Below, piece by piece: positions 46,554-54,925 of a stretch of 64,000 bases of DNA. This DNA comes from Brevibacillus parabrevis (lineage in GTDB: Bacteria > Bacillota > Bacilli > Brevibacillales > Brevibacillaceae). A program made the position numbers and the translations under genes. The notes under the pieces were generated by a model. That model saw only the letters and a program-made list of their open reading frames with translations, searched no databases and was not told the DNA's origin. The stretch lies in contig NZ_RHHV01000008.1 in NCBI RefSeq assembly GCF_003710905.1, positions 1 to 64,000 of the forward strand. Reading direction: 5' to 3'. Each line of letters begins with the position of its first letter. Positions within the stretch are counted from its first letter, which is position 1.

Positions 46554-47879
46554 ATGCTGATGCACAGCATAAAGCGACTATGGACCGTGCTTTCGCTGGC
46601 CTTTTTTCTGGTGCTTGCGATTGGAACGAATTTGGCTTACGCCCATGCCGGTATGATGGGCAGCAGTCCGCAAGACGGCGAGCTGCTACAGACGAATCCG
46701 GGGCAAATCTCCATGAGGTTTACCGAAACATTGGAGCCTGACCTTGTCACCATCCGTTTGTTTGATTGGGACGGGAAAGAAATACAGATGCAACGCCCGA
46801 CTCTTCAGCCGGGAGACGCTTCGCAGGTCAATGCACAGCTTCCGGCCGATTTGGCGGAAGGTACGTATTCCGTCATCGTCTCGGTCGTGTCCGAGGACGG
46901 CCATCCGGTAGAGGAGCGCCTGACTTTTTCCATCGGGCAAAAGAGCGCGGTAGTCGTGCCGCCGGGTGAAAACAAGACTGACACGAATTACTTGATTGTG
47001 TATCGCTACCTCGCCCAAGGGATCATTTTGCTGGGCGGCGGACTGTATTTGATCGCAGCGTGGGGACAGCGCTACGGCTTGCCGAAGCTCGCGGCACTGA
47101 TCGGAATCGGCAGACAGATCGGCTGGGCGCTTGCGATCGTGGGACTTATTTTTCTCTGGTTTTTGTACGACGAATCGCTGAAGGCTGTTTCTTTGACCGA
47201 CGCCTTGCTGCATCTGGACAGCAACTTGCTGATGCAGTCTCCCTTTGCCGTCATGCTGATCGTCTCCTTCATTCTCTTGCTGCTTTTGGCGATACCGGGC
47301 ATGGTGTCTGGCTGGTATGCGGGCATATGGGTGTTGTTGATCAGCGCGCAAGCTTTTGGCGGTCATGCCTGGGGGATTGCTCCCGTCTGGCTGTCGATCG
47401 TGCTGCGGCTGCTGCATGTGTTCACAGTGGCACTCTGGCTGGGGGCGCTCGTCTACCTGCTCTTGGTGTCCAAAGAGGCGGAGCGGGGCAATGAGCCGTT
47501 CAAGCGGTTCTTTTTGCGCCTGGTTGCGACAGCGGCTGTACTTGCTGTTGTGACGGGAGTATTCATGCTGCTCGTACAAACGGACGTGACGAGCATTCTC
47601 GCAAGCTCGCTTGCCTGGAACTACCTGCTGTACGGAAAAATCGTCAGCGTCGTCATCATGCTGGCGCTCGCCTACAGACAGACAAAGCGCTGGCGGGGAA
47701 GCAACCAGTTGCAGAGGAAGTGGCTGCGCTGGGAAATCGTTTTTGGCATCGTCGCTGTGTTGGCAGGGCTGTGGATGAGTCAAACCAACTACCCGACCGA
47801 CGCGACAAACAAAACAGACACGACAAACACACAAGCCGCTTATGCAAGCAGCGACAAACTAGGAGGGTTTTCACGATGA
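46554..47879 (+). CDS. ycnJ: CopC-CopD fusion copper protein (YcnJ-like)
   Basis: A 441-aa membrane protein. The signal peptide ends at AYA, so the mature protein starts with His 31; this is the CopC copper-binding position, and VSEDGHPVEE supplies the Asp-x-His part of the site. The CopC domain runs to about 130, then eight or so hydrophobic helices form a CopD domain. ATG 46554 was chosen because it gives the signal peptide directly and has AAGGAAG upstream; about 200 bases of open frame before it look non-coding. Followed by ycnI with an ATGA overlap. Known YcnJ acts in copper acquisition; the YcnK regulator is not next to it. Confidence 0.92.
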   Translation: MLMHSIKRLWTVLSLAFFLVLAIGTNLAYAHAGMMGSSPQDGELLQTNPGQISMRFTETLEPDLVTIRLFDWDGKEIQMQRPTLQPGDASQVNAQLPADLAEGTYSVIVSVVSEDGHPVEERLTFSIGQKSAVVVPPGENKTDTNYLIVYRYLAQGIILLGGGLYLIAAWGQRYGLPKLAALIGIGRQIGWALAIVGLIFLWFLYDESLKAVSLTDALLHLDSNLLMQSPFAVMLIVSFILLLLLAIPGMVSGWYAGIWVLLISAQAFGGHAWGIAPVWLSIVLRLLHVFTVALWLGALVYLLLVSKEAERGNEPFKRFFLRLVATAAVLAVVTGVFMLLVQTDVTSILASSLAWNYLLYGKIVSVVIMLALAYRQTKRWRGSNQLQRKWLRWEIVFGIVAVLAGLWMSQTNYPTDATNKTDTTNTQAAYASSDKLGGFSR

Positions 47880-48511
47880 ACATGAAAAAATGGATGAGCA
47901 GTGTATTGGTGGCAGGAGCTGTCCTGACGCTCGCGACAGCAGCACAGGCGCACGTCAACGTCTATCCGAAAGAAACGACTACCGGATCGTATGAAAAATA
48001 CACCGTTCGCGTTCCTGTAGAAAAAGACGTCAACACAGTGAAGGTAAAGCTGGAATTTCCGGCTGGCGTAAAAGTAAACACCGTGCAGCCTGTTCCTGGC
48101 TGGAGCTATGAATTTGAAAAAGACAAGGACGGCGTGAACACAGCACTTGTCTGGACAGCGACAAACGGCGGGATCAAAGCGCACGAGTTCATGGAGTTCG
48201 CTTTTGTCGGGGCGAATCCGAAAGAAGAAGGCACGCTGGCGTGGAAAGCGTACCAAACGTATGCGGACGGCGAGGTAGTGGAGTGGACAGGCGACAAGGA
48301 CGCCAAGACTCCAGCGTCCGTGACGACTGTCAAAGCAGGTGTTGGCGAGGCTGGACACGATCATGGCCATGGTGCAGCAGAAGCGACAACTCCGGCTCCT
48401 GCGACCGGTCAAGCAGCAGCAAGCGCAGGCACAAGCAACACGTTGCCTCTGGTGCTTTCCGGACTGGCGCTCTTGCTCTCCATCGTGGGGCTGTTCAGAA
48501 AGAAAGCATAA
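47876..48511 (+). CDS. ycnI: YcnI-family copper-binding protein (DUF1775)
   Basis: A 211-aa secreted, anchored protein. The signal peptide is cleaved after AQA so the mature N-terminus is His 26 (HVNVYPKE), the mono-histidine copper ligand known for YcnI. A DUF1775 domain follows, with PVPGWSYEFEKD and EFMEFAFVGANP. Then a His-rich GHDHGHG stretch, a Pro/Ala/Thr linker and a C-terminal membrane helix. GGAGGG site; the start overlaps ycnJ. Probably hands copper to the CopCD partner. Confidence 0.93.
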   Translation: MNMKKWMSSVLVAGAVLTLATAAQAHVNVYPKETTTGSYEKYTVRVPVEKDVNTVKVKLEFPAGVKVNTVQPVPGWSYEFEKDKDGVNTALVWTATNGGIKAHEFMEFAFVGANPKEEGTLAWKAYQTYADGEVVEWTGDKDAKTPASVTTVKAGVGEAGHDHGHGAAEATTPAPATGQAAASAGTSNTLPLVLSGLALLLSIVGLFRKKA

Positions 48512-48545
48512 GAGAGAGAGTAGCGGAGAAGAAACACGGCGGAAA

Positions 48546-48585
48546 AAACCGTGCAGCGAGCAACATGCTGCGCGGTTTCTTATTT
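48546..48585 (+). terminator. Terminator after ycnI
   Basis: AAACCGTGCAGC / GCTGCGCGGTTT (one G-T) with a nine-base loop, followed by CTTATTTTC. Confidence 0.82.
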
Positions 48586-48612
48586 TCCCCTACCTTTTTG
48601 GGCGGAATCTCC

Positions 48613-48618
48613 TTATAA
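48613..48618 (+). promoter_or_regulatory. -10 element before the MFS leader
   Basis: A perfect TATAAT 30 bp upstream of the leader ORF; the -35 region (CTACCT) is poor, so an activator or weak constitutive expression is possible. Confidence 0.5.
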
Positions 48619-48647
48619 TTATGACTAATTACTTTCGGAGGTGTTAA

Positions 48648-48740
48648 ATGATGTCAGTCATCAAATTGGAGCAAGCAAGTAAACAGGTAGGAAAACAATA
48701 CAATCGGCAGTGCGGCACGTGCGGTTTTTCTTCGCGATAA
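48648..48740 (+). CDS. Putative 30-aa leader peptide ahead of MFS gene
   Basis: A short ORF of 30 codons (start MMSVIKLEQASK, end CGTCGFSSR) with a strong site TCGGAGGTG seven bases before ATG 48648. It is basic and contains a CxxC (CGTC). It ends 78 bp before the MFS start. CAATCG (48699) and CGATTG (48746) flank its end and could form a long-range stem, and AGCC/GGCT a small hairpin further down. This fits a translated leader controlling a drug exporter, but it could be a small protein. Confidence 0.5.
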   Translation: MMSVIKLEQASKQVGKQYNRQCGTCGFSSR

Positions 48741-48818
48741 GGAACGATTGAAGTAGCCTGTTCACGGCTGAAAAATGACGGAACGTGTCCTCTGCCAGAA
48801 TAGGTGGAGACTGCTTCC

Positions 48819-50060
48819 ATGGTTATGAATGCAACGACTGTATATATGGTCAAACGTTTTATGGCGTCACTCGCCAACACGACGATGTTTACGACTTACG
48901 CGATCTTTTACATCGCGACATTGGGCCTGAACCCGTTCGAGCTTTTGCTGGTCGGTATGGTGCTGGAGCTGTCCGTCCTGCTGTTTGAGGGTGTGACAGG
49001 CGTGGTGGCCGATACGTACAGCCGCCGTCTGTCCATCATCATCGGGATGTTTCTGTTGGGGATCGGCTTTGCGCTGCAAGGGATTCTTCCTGTGCTCGAT
49101 GGCTGGCTGCCTTTTGTCTCTGCGTTTGTTTGGGTCTTGATTGCCCAACTGTTTTTTGGCGTGGGCGATACGTTCGTCAGTGGAGCCGACACAGCGTGGA
49201 TTGTGGATGAAGTGGGCGAGGAAAAGCTGGGCAGCATCTTTATGCGCGCGAAGCGTTACTCGCTTTTGGCGAATATGCTCGGAATCGGGCTGAGTGTGTG
49301 GCTGTCTACGCTGGCCCCGAACTTGCCGTATTTGTTTGGCGGGTTGATCTACCTGGCACTGGGCGTTTTTCTGATCTTCTTTATGAAGGAAACGGGCTTT
49401 ACCCCAAGAGAGAGGGAAAAAGGCACGTCCCAGTGGAAAGAGATGAGCGAGACGTGGCTGTCGGGAGCGCGCGTCATTCGCAAAGAGCCGATTTTGCTGT
49501 TGATTTTGCTCGTGACGCTGTTCACAGGAGCAGCTTCCGAAGGGTATGACCGCTTGCATGAAGCGCATTTGATTTCCGAGATCGGCTTCCCGCAGGTTGC
49601 CGGGATTTCCATGGCGATGTGGTTCGGAATCATCGCTGCGCTGTCCAGCTTGCTTGGGCTGTTCGCTGTCAGCTTTGCCGAGAAGCGGCTGGATGTCAAC
49701 AACGAGCGGATCGTCGTCGTCGGCATGTTCGTGTTGACGGCTTTGAAAATCGCGGCGGTCATCGCTTTTGCTACCGCCCCCGATTTTGGCTGGGCGCTGG
49801 TTGCCTTGCTGCTGATCGGCGTGATCGATTCGCTCACCAGTCCCTTGTACGAGACGTGGCTGAATTTGAATATCGAGAGCAGTGTGCGGGCGACGGTTTT
49901 GTCGATGATGAGCCAGTCCAACGCACTTGGACAGACGATGGGGGGACCTGTAGTCGGCTGGATCGGGCATCGGCTGTCGATTCGCGCTTCCTTGATTACG
50001 GCAGGCTTGCTGCTGATTCCGATTCTCGCTGTGTTCGGTCGAGTGCTGCGTAAACGTTAG
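48819..50060 (+). CDS. MFS exporter
   Basis: A 413-aa membrane protein with about twelve hydrophobic segments. The first loop contains EGVTGVVADTYSRRLSIIIGM, the MFS motif A region, and a central loop ends at FTPREREKGTSQW. It begins with VKRFMASLANTTMFTTYAIFYIATLGL, like drug/proton antiporters of the enterobactin-exporter or macrolide group. Start at ATG 48819 after AGGTGGAG; GTG 48804 and ATG 48825 are alternatives. It may be a drug exporter; a role in siderophore export is possible but only speculative, as the cluster is 22 kb away. Confidence 0.88.
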   Translation: MVMNATTVYMVKRFMASLANTTMFTTYAIFYIATLGLNPFELLLVGMVLELSVLLFEGVTGVVADTYSRRLSIIIGMFLLGIGFALQGILPVLDGWLPFVSAFVWVLIAQLFFGVGDTFVSGADTAWIVDEVGEEKLGSIFMRAKRYSLLANMLGIGLSVWLSTLAPNLPYLFGGLIYLALGVFLIFFMKETGFTPREREKGTSQWKEMSETWLSGARVIRKEPILLLILLVTLFTGAASEGYDRLHEAHLISEIGFPQVAGISMAMWFGIIAALSSLLGLFAVSFAEKRLDVNNERIVVVGMFVLTALKIAAVIAFATAPDFGWALVALLLIGVIDSLTSPLYETWLNLNIESSVRATVLSMMSQSNALGQTMGGPVVGWIGHRLSIRASLITAGLLLIPILAVFGRVLRKR

Positions 50061-50513
50061 ACGGTGCATAAATGAAGGAAGAAACGATCTCCGCGGATTT
50101 GAAAAGTAACTGATCCAATTTCGATAGAGTAATTCTATACTCGTCGTTTTGCTCGCACCTGACTTAATAGGAAGAGGTAGGCATCGACTTAACGCGGACC
50201 CTGTTAATTCTTTCATACGGTTTTTAAGTACTGTTTATAAAATCCTTTCACTTACAACTTCAAGACCTTCATCAATGTCCTTTGTAGCCAGTAGTTGCCA
50301 CATCGCTGCCACTTCAGTGCCGTCTAGGGGATCAGCTATATCCCAGTAAATAATAACACCCTGCATTCCCGATTCTGCTATCCCCTCGCAAAGATTTAGC
50401 TTGAATGAACAAACGCAGCTACTTCCCTTTTCTTTCATAACAAGGAAAAATGCAAAGAGAACCAGCTAGTTGGGGTTCTCTTTGCATTTTATATTTGATA
50501 TTAATATTTTACT
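50061..50513. other. Intergenic stretch at the edge of an AT-rich island
   Basis: No convincing gene in 450 bp. A 67-codon reading on the minus strand (50235-50438) has no ribosome site and starts after the terminator at 50447; it may be a fragment of a lost gene. Base composition falls to AT-rich from about 50200 on, unlike the flanking housekeeping genes. Confidence 0.5.
50447..50490. terminator. Strong bidirectional terminator
   Basis: AAAATGCAAAGAGAACC / GGTTCTCTTTGCATTTT, a perfect 17-bp stem with a 10-nt loop. It ends the leftward two-gene unit 50514-51796. Confidence 0.9.
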
Positions 50514-51299
50514 TTACTTAAACAACTTAAACGTTCCCGTGTTTTTCTTATTATTAAATTCGATGCTTTCAAAATACTGACTTTGTACTTCATCATCATC
50601 ATCATACAGTACTGTTTTTAAAACTATCCCAGTTTTGTTGTCTATCCAGAATTTCTGCCTGTCCCCAATTTTAAGTTGTGCATTCGAGATTTCAATCACG
50701 GTTACATCTCTTTCCAAATATTTTTCCTCACCAAGAACATTCATGTCGCCTCTTCTAAAAACACTTTGTACATACATTTCGGGGTGAAGCATCTCATTGA
50801 CGTTCCCAATTGGAAGGAAAGTACCGTTTAAGTTAAGCTTAACTTCGTTATCATCTTTCTTATTTTCCTTTAAATTTTGTGATTCCCTTATACTTTGTGT
50901 TGGAAATGGATTAGACTCAACAATTTGACCTTTGTCTTCCTTGATTTGTACTGATTTTCCATCGTTAACTGCTTCAAAATAAACGTCCTTATCATTTGAA
51001 TTAGGAATAAACTTTACGTAATAACGGTCAGGCTGCGCTATAACTACCTCGGTTATAGAATTTTCTACTTCACCCGTTTTGACGATAGTCCCTGAAAGGG
51101 AACCGTAATTATCGTTGGCTTTAAACATTTTTGCACCAATGATTGGTTCTTCTTTTAACTCTGCTACTGAATTGACGTATTGTGATTTCGAATTAGCCTC
51201 CGTTATTTCCGGTTTACTAAGGTGCATATATCCATATATACCGACTCCTAAAGTGGCACCTGCAACAATACTGCCTATGATCTTTTTTGAATTGCTCAT
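50514..51299 (-). CDS. Membrane-anchored LolA/RseB-like lipoprotein-sensor-type protein
   Basis: A 261-aa protein: short cytoplasmic SNSKK start, one N-terminal membrane helix (IIGSIVAGATLGVGIYGY) and an extracellular all-beta domain. The C-terminal pattern (ERDVTVIEISNAQLKIGDRQKFWIDNKTGIVLK interrupted across strands) resembles LolA/RseB-type folds such as sigma-factor regulators, but no anti-sigma domain or sigma gene is present. ATG 51299 follows GGGGGAG. AT-rich codons compared with neighbours. Transcribed with the golvesin-like gene 23 bp upstream. Function unknown. Confidence 0.7.
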   Translation of the reverse strand: MSNSKKIIGSIVAGATLGVGIYGYMHLSKPEITEANSKSQYVNSVAELKEEPIIGAKMFKANDNYGSLSGTIVKTGEVENSITEVVIAQPDRYYVKFIPNSNDKDVYFEAVNDGKSVQIKEDKGQIVESNPFPTQSIRESQNLKENKKDDNEVKLNLNGTFLPIGNVNEMLHPEMYVQSVFRRGDMNVLGEEKYLERDVTVIEISNAQLKIGDRQKFWIDNKTGIVLKTVLYDDDDEVQSQYFESIEFNNKKNTGTFKLFK

Positions 51300-51322
51300 G
51301 ATAGTGCTCCCCCCTGACAAAT

Positions 51323-51796
51323 TTAGTTCTTAAATCGAACTTCGTCCCAAACAACTTTGGATGACGAAGAAGCCAAATTATTTGACATACCTATTGATGA
51401 GTAGCTATCTCCATAATATGTTCCTAGAATAACCCATTCATTAGAATAGTTGAGTTGATTTACATTAAGATCTACCCTTTGCCCATCTTCATACCAAACA
51501 TGATATTTGACGGAACCAGTAGAATTACAACTCGGAATGTAAACCGCGTATTCAGTACGTCCATTAAGTTCTTTGGCCCACTCTCCCGTAGAAGTTGGAC
51601 TACTGCTACCATAATACCAGTAGCTTTTACCATCATAACCGCAGCTACTCGTACTATTCATTACCCCTGACGACCACCACCCTGAGGAAATATCCCCATT
51701 ATAGACGTAAGATGTCGCGGCGAAAGCGGAAATTGACGACAATACGGATAACGTAAGTAGCAGTGTAAAAACTACTAAAGACTTGCGAAGTTTCAC
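51323..51796 (-). CDS. Secreted golvesin-like domain protein
   Basis: A 157-aa secreted protein: signal peptide with Ala-x-Ala cleavage (SAFAA near residue 26), then a single beta-sandwich like the golvesin/xylan-degradation-associated module (TGEWAKELNGRTEYAVYIPS; VKYHVWYEDGQRVDLNVNQ; EWVILGTYYG; KVVWDEVRFKN). Unusually Ser-, Tyr- and Trp-rich. GTG start at 51796 after AAGGGGG. The module binds carbohydrate or protein surfaces in known cases. AT-rich; transcribed with 50514-51299. Confidence 0.8.
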   Translation of the reverse strand: MKLRKSLVVFTLLLTLSVLSSISAFAATSYVYNGDISSGWWSSGVMNSTSSCGYDGKSYWYYGSSSPTSTGEWAKELNGRTEYAVYIPSCNSTGSVKYHVWYEDGQRVDLNVNQLNYSNEWVILGTYYGDSYSSIGMSNNLASSSSKVVWDEVRFKN

Positions 51797-52209
51797 AAGA
51801 ATCCCCCTTACTTGTAATTATTTTACATATTTATAAATACATCATGTTCTTTTGTAAATAAAGGGACTTTTCTCTTATTATTGTAAAATTAGTGTTTTAT
51901 ATGATTTCAATGTTATAAGGATGACATTAAAAATACATCTCAGCATTATAACCTACGCACCGGATGGTTAGTGGCTTCAATAACTCTATCGGAGGTCATT
52001 CTGTGTTGTGCTTTGAAAATAACGTATTGTAATACTTTTACCATGTTCGGTAATGAAACTTTTGGCATGTGTCCGATAGGCTGCATGCCTTTTTGATGCG
52101 CATGTGGGCAGGCTGACCGTTCCAACTGATTCCAAAAGTGGGAGCAAGCTTGTGGTATACTTAGGTAACAAACATTTTTTCTTGTAGGATGGAGAGGGAG
52201 TGGATACAG
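51797..52209. other. AT-rich intergenic region
   Basis: 413 bp with no supported gene. It holds repeated TTTACAA/TTGTAAA elements (51835-51890) that probably form the promoter of the leftward golvesin gene, and an extended -10 TGGTATACT at 52153-52161 that probably drives the rightward gene at 52210. Confidence 0.55.
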
Positions 52210-52473
52210 ATGGAAGTTTTTATTCTCATCGTCGTCGTATTTGTAATCTTAGTCATTGTCTTTGCAAACAAAGCCAAAACTGGCACAAGCAGACGCTCGT
52301 ACTCAAATTCTACCGATAGCAGCAGCTCCTTCTACGCCGACAGCAGCCATCACCATCGCGACCGTGATACAGATGGAGATTGGAGAAGCAGCGACAGCGG
52401 CAGTGACTACAGCAGCAGCAGCGGCAGTGATAGCGGAGGCGGAGACAGCGGCGGAGGCGGCGGTGGAGACTGA
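52210..52473 (+). CDS. Small membrane protein with Ser/His/Gly-rich tail
   Basis: An 87-aa protein: one N-terminal membrane helix (VFILIVVVFVILVIVFANK), then a low-complexity tail of Ser, Tyr, Asp, a His-rich DSSHHHRDRD stretch and a Gly-rich end. ATG 52210 follows GAGAGGGAGTGG; an earlier ATG at 52189 has no site. Small exported or membrane-tethered proteins of this kind are common but uncharacterised. Confidence 0.75.
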   Translation: MEVFILIVVVFVILVIVFANKAKTGTSRRSYSNSTDSSSSFYADSSHHHRDRDTDGDWRSSDSGSDYSSSSGSDSGGGDSGGGGGGD

Positions 52474-52563
52474 CGCTTTTGCCATGCCGCGTTGTATGTT
52501 ACAATGATTGGGAAAATGATTCCAAACCATAAATGGTGCGGTCTTGAAAAGGAGAGATGTTTT

Positions 52564-52635
52564 ATGTCAAACATGAAAAACGCTCAGAGTGTAGGAAGTT
52601 TCGTCGCAGGAATCCTCCTTTCAAGCGGAAAATAA
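52564..52635 (+). CDS. 23-aa small ORF with strong ribosome site
   Basis: A 23-codon frame (start MSNMKNAQSV, then GSFVAGILLSSGK) preceded by AAAAGGAGAG at nine bases from the ATG. It is amphipathic with a hydrophobic centre. It stands between the small membrane protein and rsgA. The length resembles leader or toxin-like peptides; no family recognised. Confidence 0.45.
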   Translation: MSNMKNAQSVGSFVAGILLSSGK

Positions 52636-52716
52636 CACCGTTCACAAAATGAGGATTCGACTGCGACTGGTGTTGGCGTACGGCCAATCATTAACCATTT
52701 GCAGGGGGAATCCGTA

Positions 52717-53802
52717 GTGAATCAAGCAACCAATCAATCAACATTGCAATCTTTGGGCTGGAATGAGCATTTTGCCAATCTGTTTGCCCCTTATGCCGAA
52801 GAAGGCTTCAGCGTGGGAAGAATCTCGCTGGAACATAAACGCATTTACCGTCTGATGAGCGAGCATGGCGAGCTGTTGGGCGAAGTCACGGGCAAGCTGC
52901 GCTATGAGGCGACGGGTCGCGAGGATTATCCGGCGGTAGGAGACTGGGTAGTCATCAAGGCGCGTCCCGAGGAAAAGAAAGCCTCGATTCATGCGCTGCT
53001 CCCGCGCAAGAGCAAGTTTTCGCGAAAAGTGGCCGGGGAAACGGTCGAAGAACAAATCGTGGCAGCCAACGTCGATACGGTCTTTTTGGTGACTGCCTTG
53101 AACAACGACTTTAATATACGCAGGATGGAGCGTTATCTCATCCTCGCCTGGGAAAGCGGAGCCAATCCGGTGATCGTGCTGTCCAAGGCTGATTTGTGCG
53201 ACGATCTGGAAAAGTGCATGGCTGAAGTGGAAACCGTCGCGATCGGCGTGCCTGTGCACGTAGTCAGTGCAGAGCAGGGAGAAGGGCTGGAGCAGCTCGC
53301 ACCTTACCTGGGCAGCGGACAGACGGTGGCGCTCATGGGCTCGTCGGGGGTCGGCAAATCGACGCTGATCAACAAGCTGAGCGGAGCAGACCGTCAAAAA
53401 GTAAGCGGCGTTCGCGACGGAGATGATCGCGGACGGCATACGACGACGCACCGCGAGCTGTTCCAGTTGCCAGGCGGCGCTCTCATGATCGACACGCCGG
53501 GAATGAGAGAATTGCAGCTGTGGGAAGCCGATGAAGGATTCCGTGGCGCTTTTGACGATGTCGAGAAGCTGGCGGAAGACTGCCGATTCAGCGATTGCCA
53601 GCACGGGCGGGAGCCGGGCTGTGCCGTCCGGGAAGCGATTGCGGATGGCACATTGGAGCAGGCTCGCTTCGACAGCTATTTGAAGCTGCAACGGGAACTG
53701 GCTCATCTGGCGCGCAAGGAAGACGCCAGGCTGGCAGCGGCCGAGAAAGACAAATGGAAGAAAATGACGATGCAGCATCGCAGCAAAAAGCCTAAGCGAT
53801 AA
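52717..53802 (+). CDS. rsgA: Ribosome small-subunit GTPase RsgA
   Basis: A 361-aa circularly permuted GTPase aiding 30S maturation: OB-fold N-terminus, then VLSKADL (G4) before GSSGVGKSTLINKLSG (G1) and DTPGMRELQLW (G3), then a Cys/His zinc knuckle CRFSDCQHGREPGCAV. GTG 52717 follows CAGGGGG. It has a basic C-terminal tail (HRSKKPKR). The length is that of the longer paralogue type. Confidence 0.95.
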   Translation: MNQATNQSTLQSLGWNEHFANLFAPYAEEGFSVGRISLEHKRIYRLMSEHGELLGEVTGKLRYEATGREDYPAVGDWVVIKARPEEKKASIHALLPRKSKFSRKVAGETVEEQIVAANVDTVFLVTALNNDFNIRRMERYLILAWESGANPVIVLSKADLCDDLEKCMAEVETVAIGVPVHVVSAEQGEGLEQLAPYLGSGQTVALMGSSGVGKSTLINKLSGADRQKVSGVRDGDDRGRHTTTHRELFQLPGGALMIDTPGMRELQLWEADEGFRGAFDDVEKLAEDCRFSDCQHGREPGCAVREAIADGTLEQARFDSYLKLQRELAHLARKEDARLAAAEKDKWKKMTMQHRSKKPKR

Positions 53803-53810
53803 ACGAAAAG

Positions 53811-53836
53811 ACCCTCGAAGCTTCGGGGGTTTTTTC
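53811..53836 (+). terminator. Terminator after rsgA
   Basis: ACCCTCGAAG / CTTCGGGGGT (one G-T) hairpin followed by six T. Confidence 0.8.
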
Positions 53837-53957
53837 CGTTTTTCAGCAAGCAAAAACAGCTTGGCAGACTTTCAGAAATTTACCCTTGATCACAGCAAGC
53901 CAGTTGTGATAGATTTGGTCAAGACCCAGCAAACAGGCTGGGTAATAGGCAGAAGAA

Positions 53958-54031
53958 GTGCTCGTATAATTTTGGGAATAAGGCCCAACAGTTTCTACCG
54001 GGTGACCGTAAATCGCCTGACTACGAGTGAA
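53958..54031 (+). promoter_or_regulatory. Guanine riboswitch aptamer
   Basis: P1 CTCGTA (53961) with TACGAG (54022); the conserved GTTTCTACC, CCGTAAA and CCTGACTAC elements are in place. The pyrimidine at the specificity position is C (GACTAC), so guanine or hypoxanthine is the ligand. It controls xpt-pbuX through the terminator downstream. Confidence 0.95.
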
Positions 54032-54154
54032 ATAGCGTCTGTTTGGCATCGCGGCTGCCGTTCCTTTGTTCTTCGCAACAAAAGGAGTGGTTTTATCCCG
54101 ATCCGAACGATGCTGACACGCATTTGTTGGCGTGCTGCACCTAAAGGGAAAAAT

Positions 54155-54237
54155 GCCCCGAGGGACAGTTTCACTTGGCGTTGGTTTTATTACCTGAGCC
54201 TGCTTGTGAACTGTCCGTTCGGGGCTTTTATTTTTTT
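54155..54237 (+). terminator. Riboswitch expression-platform terminator
   Basis: GCCCCGAGGGACAG (54155-54168) pairs with CTGTCCGTTCGGGGC (54211-54225), a long stem with a 42-nt inner loop, followed by TTTTATTTTTTT. Guanine binding should favour this hairpin and switch xpt-pbuX off. The leader 53837-54301 has no other coding content. Confidence 0.9.
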
Positions 54238-54301
54238 CACCAGGTTTGAGCGAGTGACGTTGGCAGGCAACGTCCGAGTGTTGATGGAGGAGGAAGAACA
54301 G

Positions 54302-54892
54302 ATGAAAGAATTGCAAGAGCGCATTGTCCAGGACGGCAAAGTGTTGTCCGCATCCGTGTTGAAGGTGGATGCGTTTTTGAACCATCAGGTAGACCAGCAG
54401 TTGACGATGAAAATCGGGGAGCGCTTCGCCGAGCTTTTCGCAGGTGAAAAGATTACGAAAGTATTGACGATTGAGGCAAGCGGCATTCATTTTGCGCTGG
54501 CGACGTCGTTTGCCCTCGGTGTGCCTTTTGTATACGCGAAAAAGAAAAAGGCCGTGACGCTGACGGAAGACGTGTACTCGGCTCCTGTGCACTCGTTTAC
54601 CCGCCAGGAAACGTATCAGATCAGTGTGTCCAAGCAGTACCTGTCTGCCGATGACCGCGTGCTGATCGTCGACGACTTCCTTGCGACAGGAGCAGCCTTG
54701 ATTGGCTTGACCCAAATCATCAAAGATGCGAATGCTCATCTGGTCGGCATCGGAGCCGTGATCGAGAAAAGCTTCCAGGAAGGTCGCGGACTGCTGGAGC
54801 AAGCGGGTGTGCGCATTGAATCGTTGGCCCGTATCGAGTCCATGTCGCCAGAAGGCATTCACTTTATTCAACCGGAATCTGTTCGCGTCTAA
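54302..54892 (+). CDS. xpt: Xanthine phosphoribosyltransferase
   Basis: A 196-aa PRTase making XMP from xanthine and PRPP. The PRPP motif VLIVDDFLATGAALIGL near 122 is complete. Standard length (about 194). ATG 54302 follows GGAGGAGGAAG; an open frame runs upstream through the riboswitch but is not coding. Operon with pbuX, 33 bp apart, guanine-riboswitch controlled. Confidence 0.96.
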   Translation: MKELQERIVQDGKVLSASVLKVDAFLNHQVDQQLTMKIGERFAELFAGEKITKVLTIEASGIHFALATSFALGVPFVYAKKKKAVTLTEDVYSAPVHSFTRQETYQISVSKQYLSADDRVLIVDDFLATGAALIGLTQIIKDANAHLVGIGAVIEKSFQEGRGLLEQAGVRIESLARIESMSPEGIHFIQPESVRV

Positions 54893-54925
54893 AACCGATC
54901 GATCAAGAGGAGAGAAGATTACTTC

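Noticed and set aside
48819..50060. MFS gene as the siderophore exporter
   Set aside because: It has no Fur box and is 22 kb from the cluster; no evidence beyond family membership.
50235..50438. 67-codon minus-strand frame
   Set aside because: No ribosome site, follows a strong terminator; at most a gene fragment.
52320..52470. Possible tandem repeat or CRISPR-like array
   Set aside because: The AGC/GGC repetition is codon-driven low complexity; no conserved repeat-spacer pattern is seen anywhere in the window.
52303..52530. Ala-rich minus-strand frame
   Set aside because: Created by the repetitive Ser/Gly codons of the small membrane protein on the other strand.
53861..54301. N-terminal extension of xpt
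   Set aside because: It passes through the guanine riboswitch and its terminator; the strong ribosome site is at 54288-54297.
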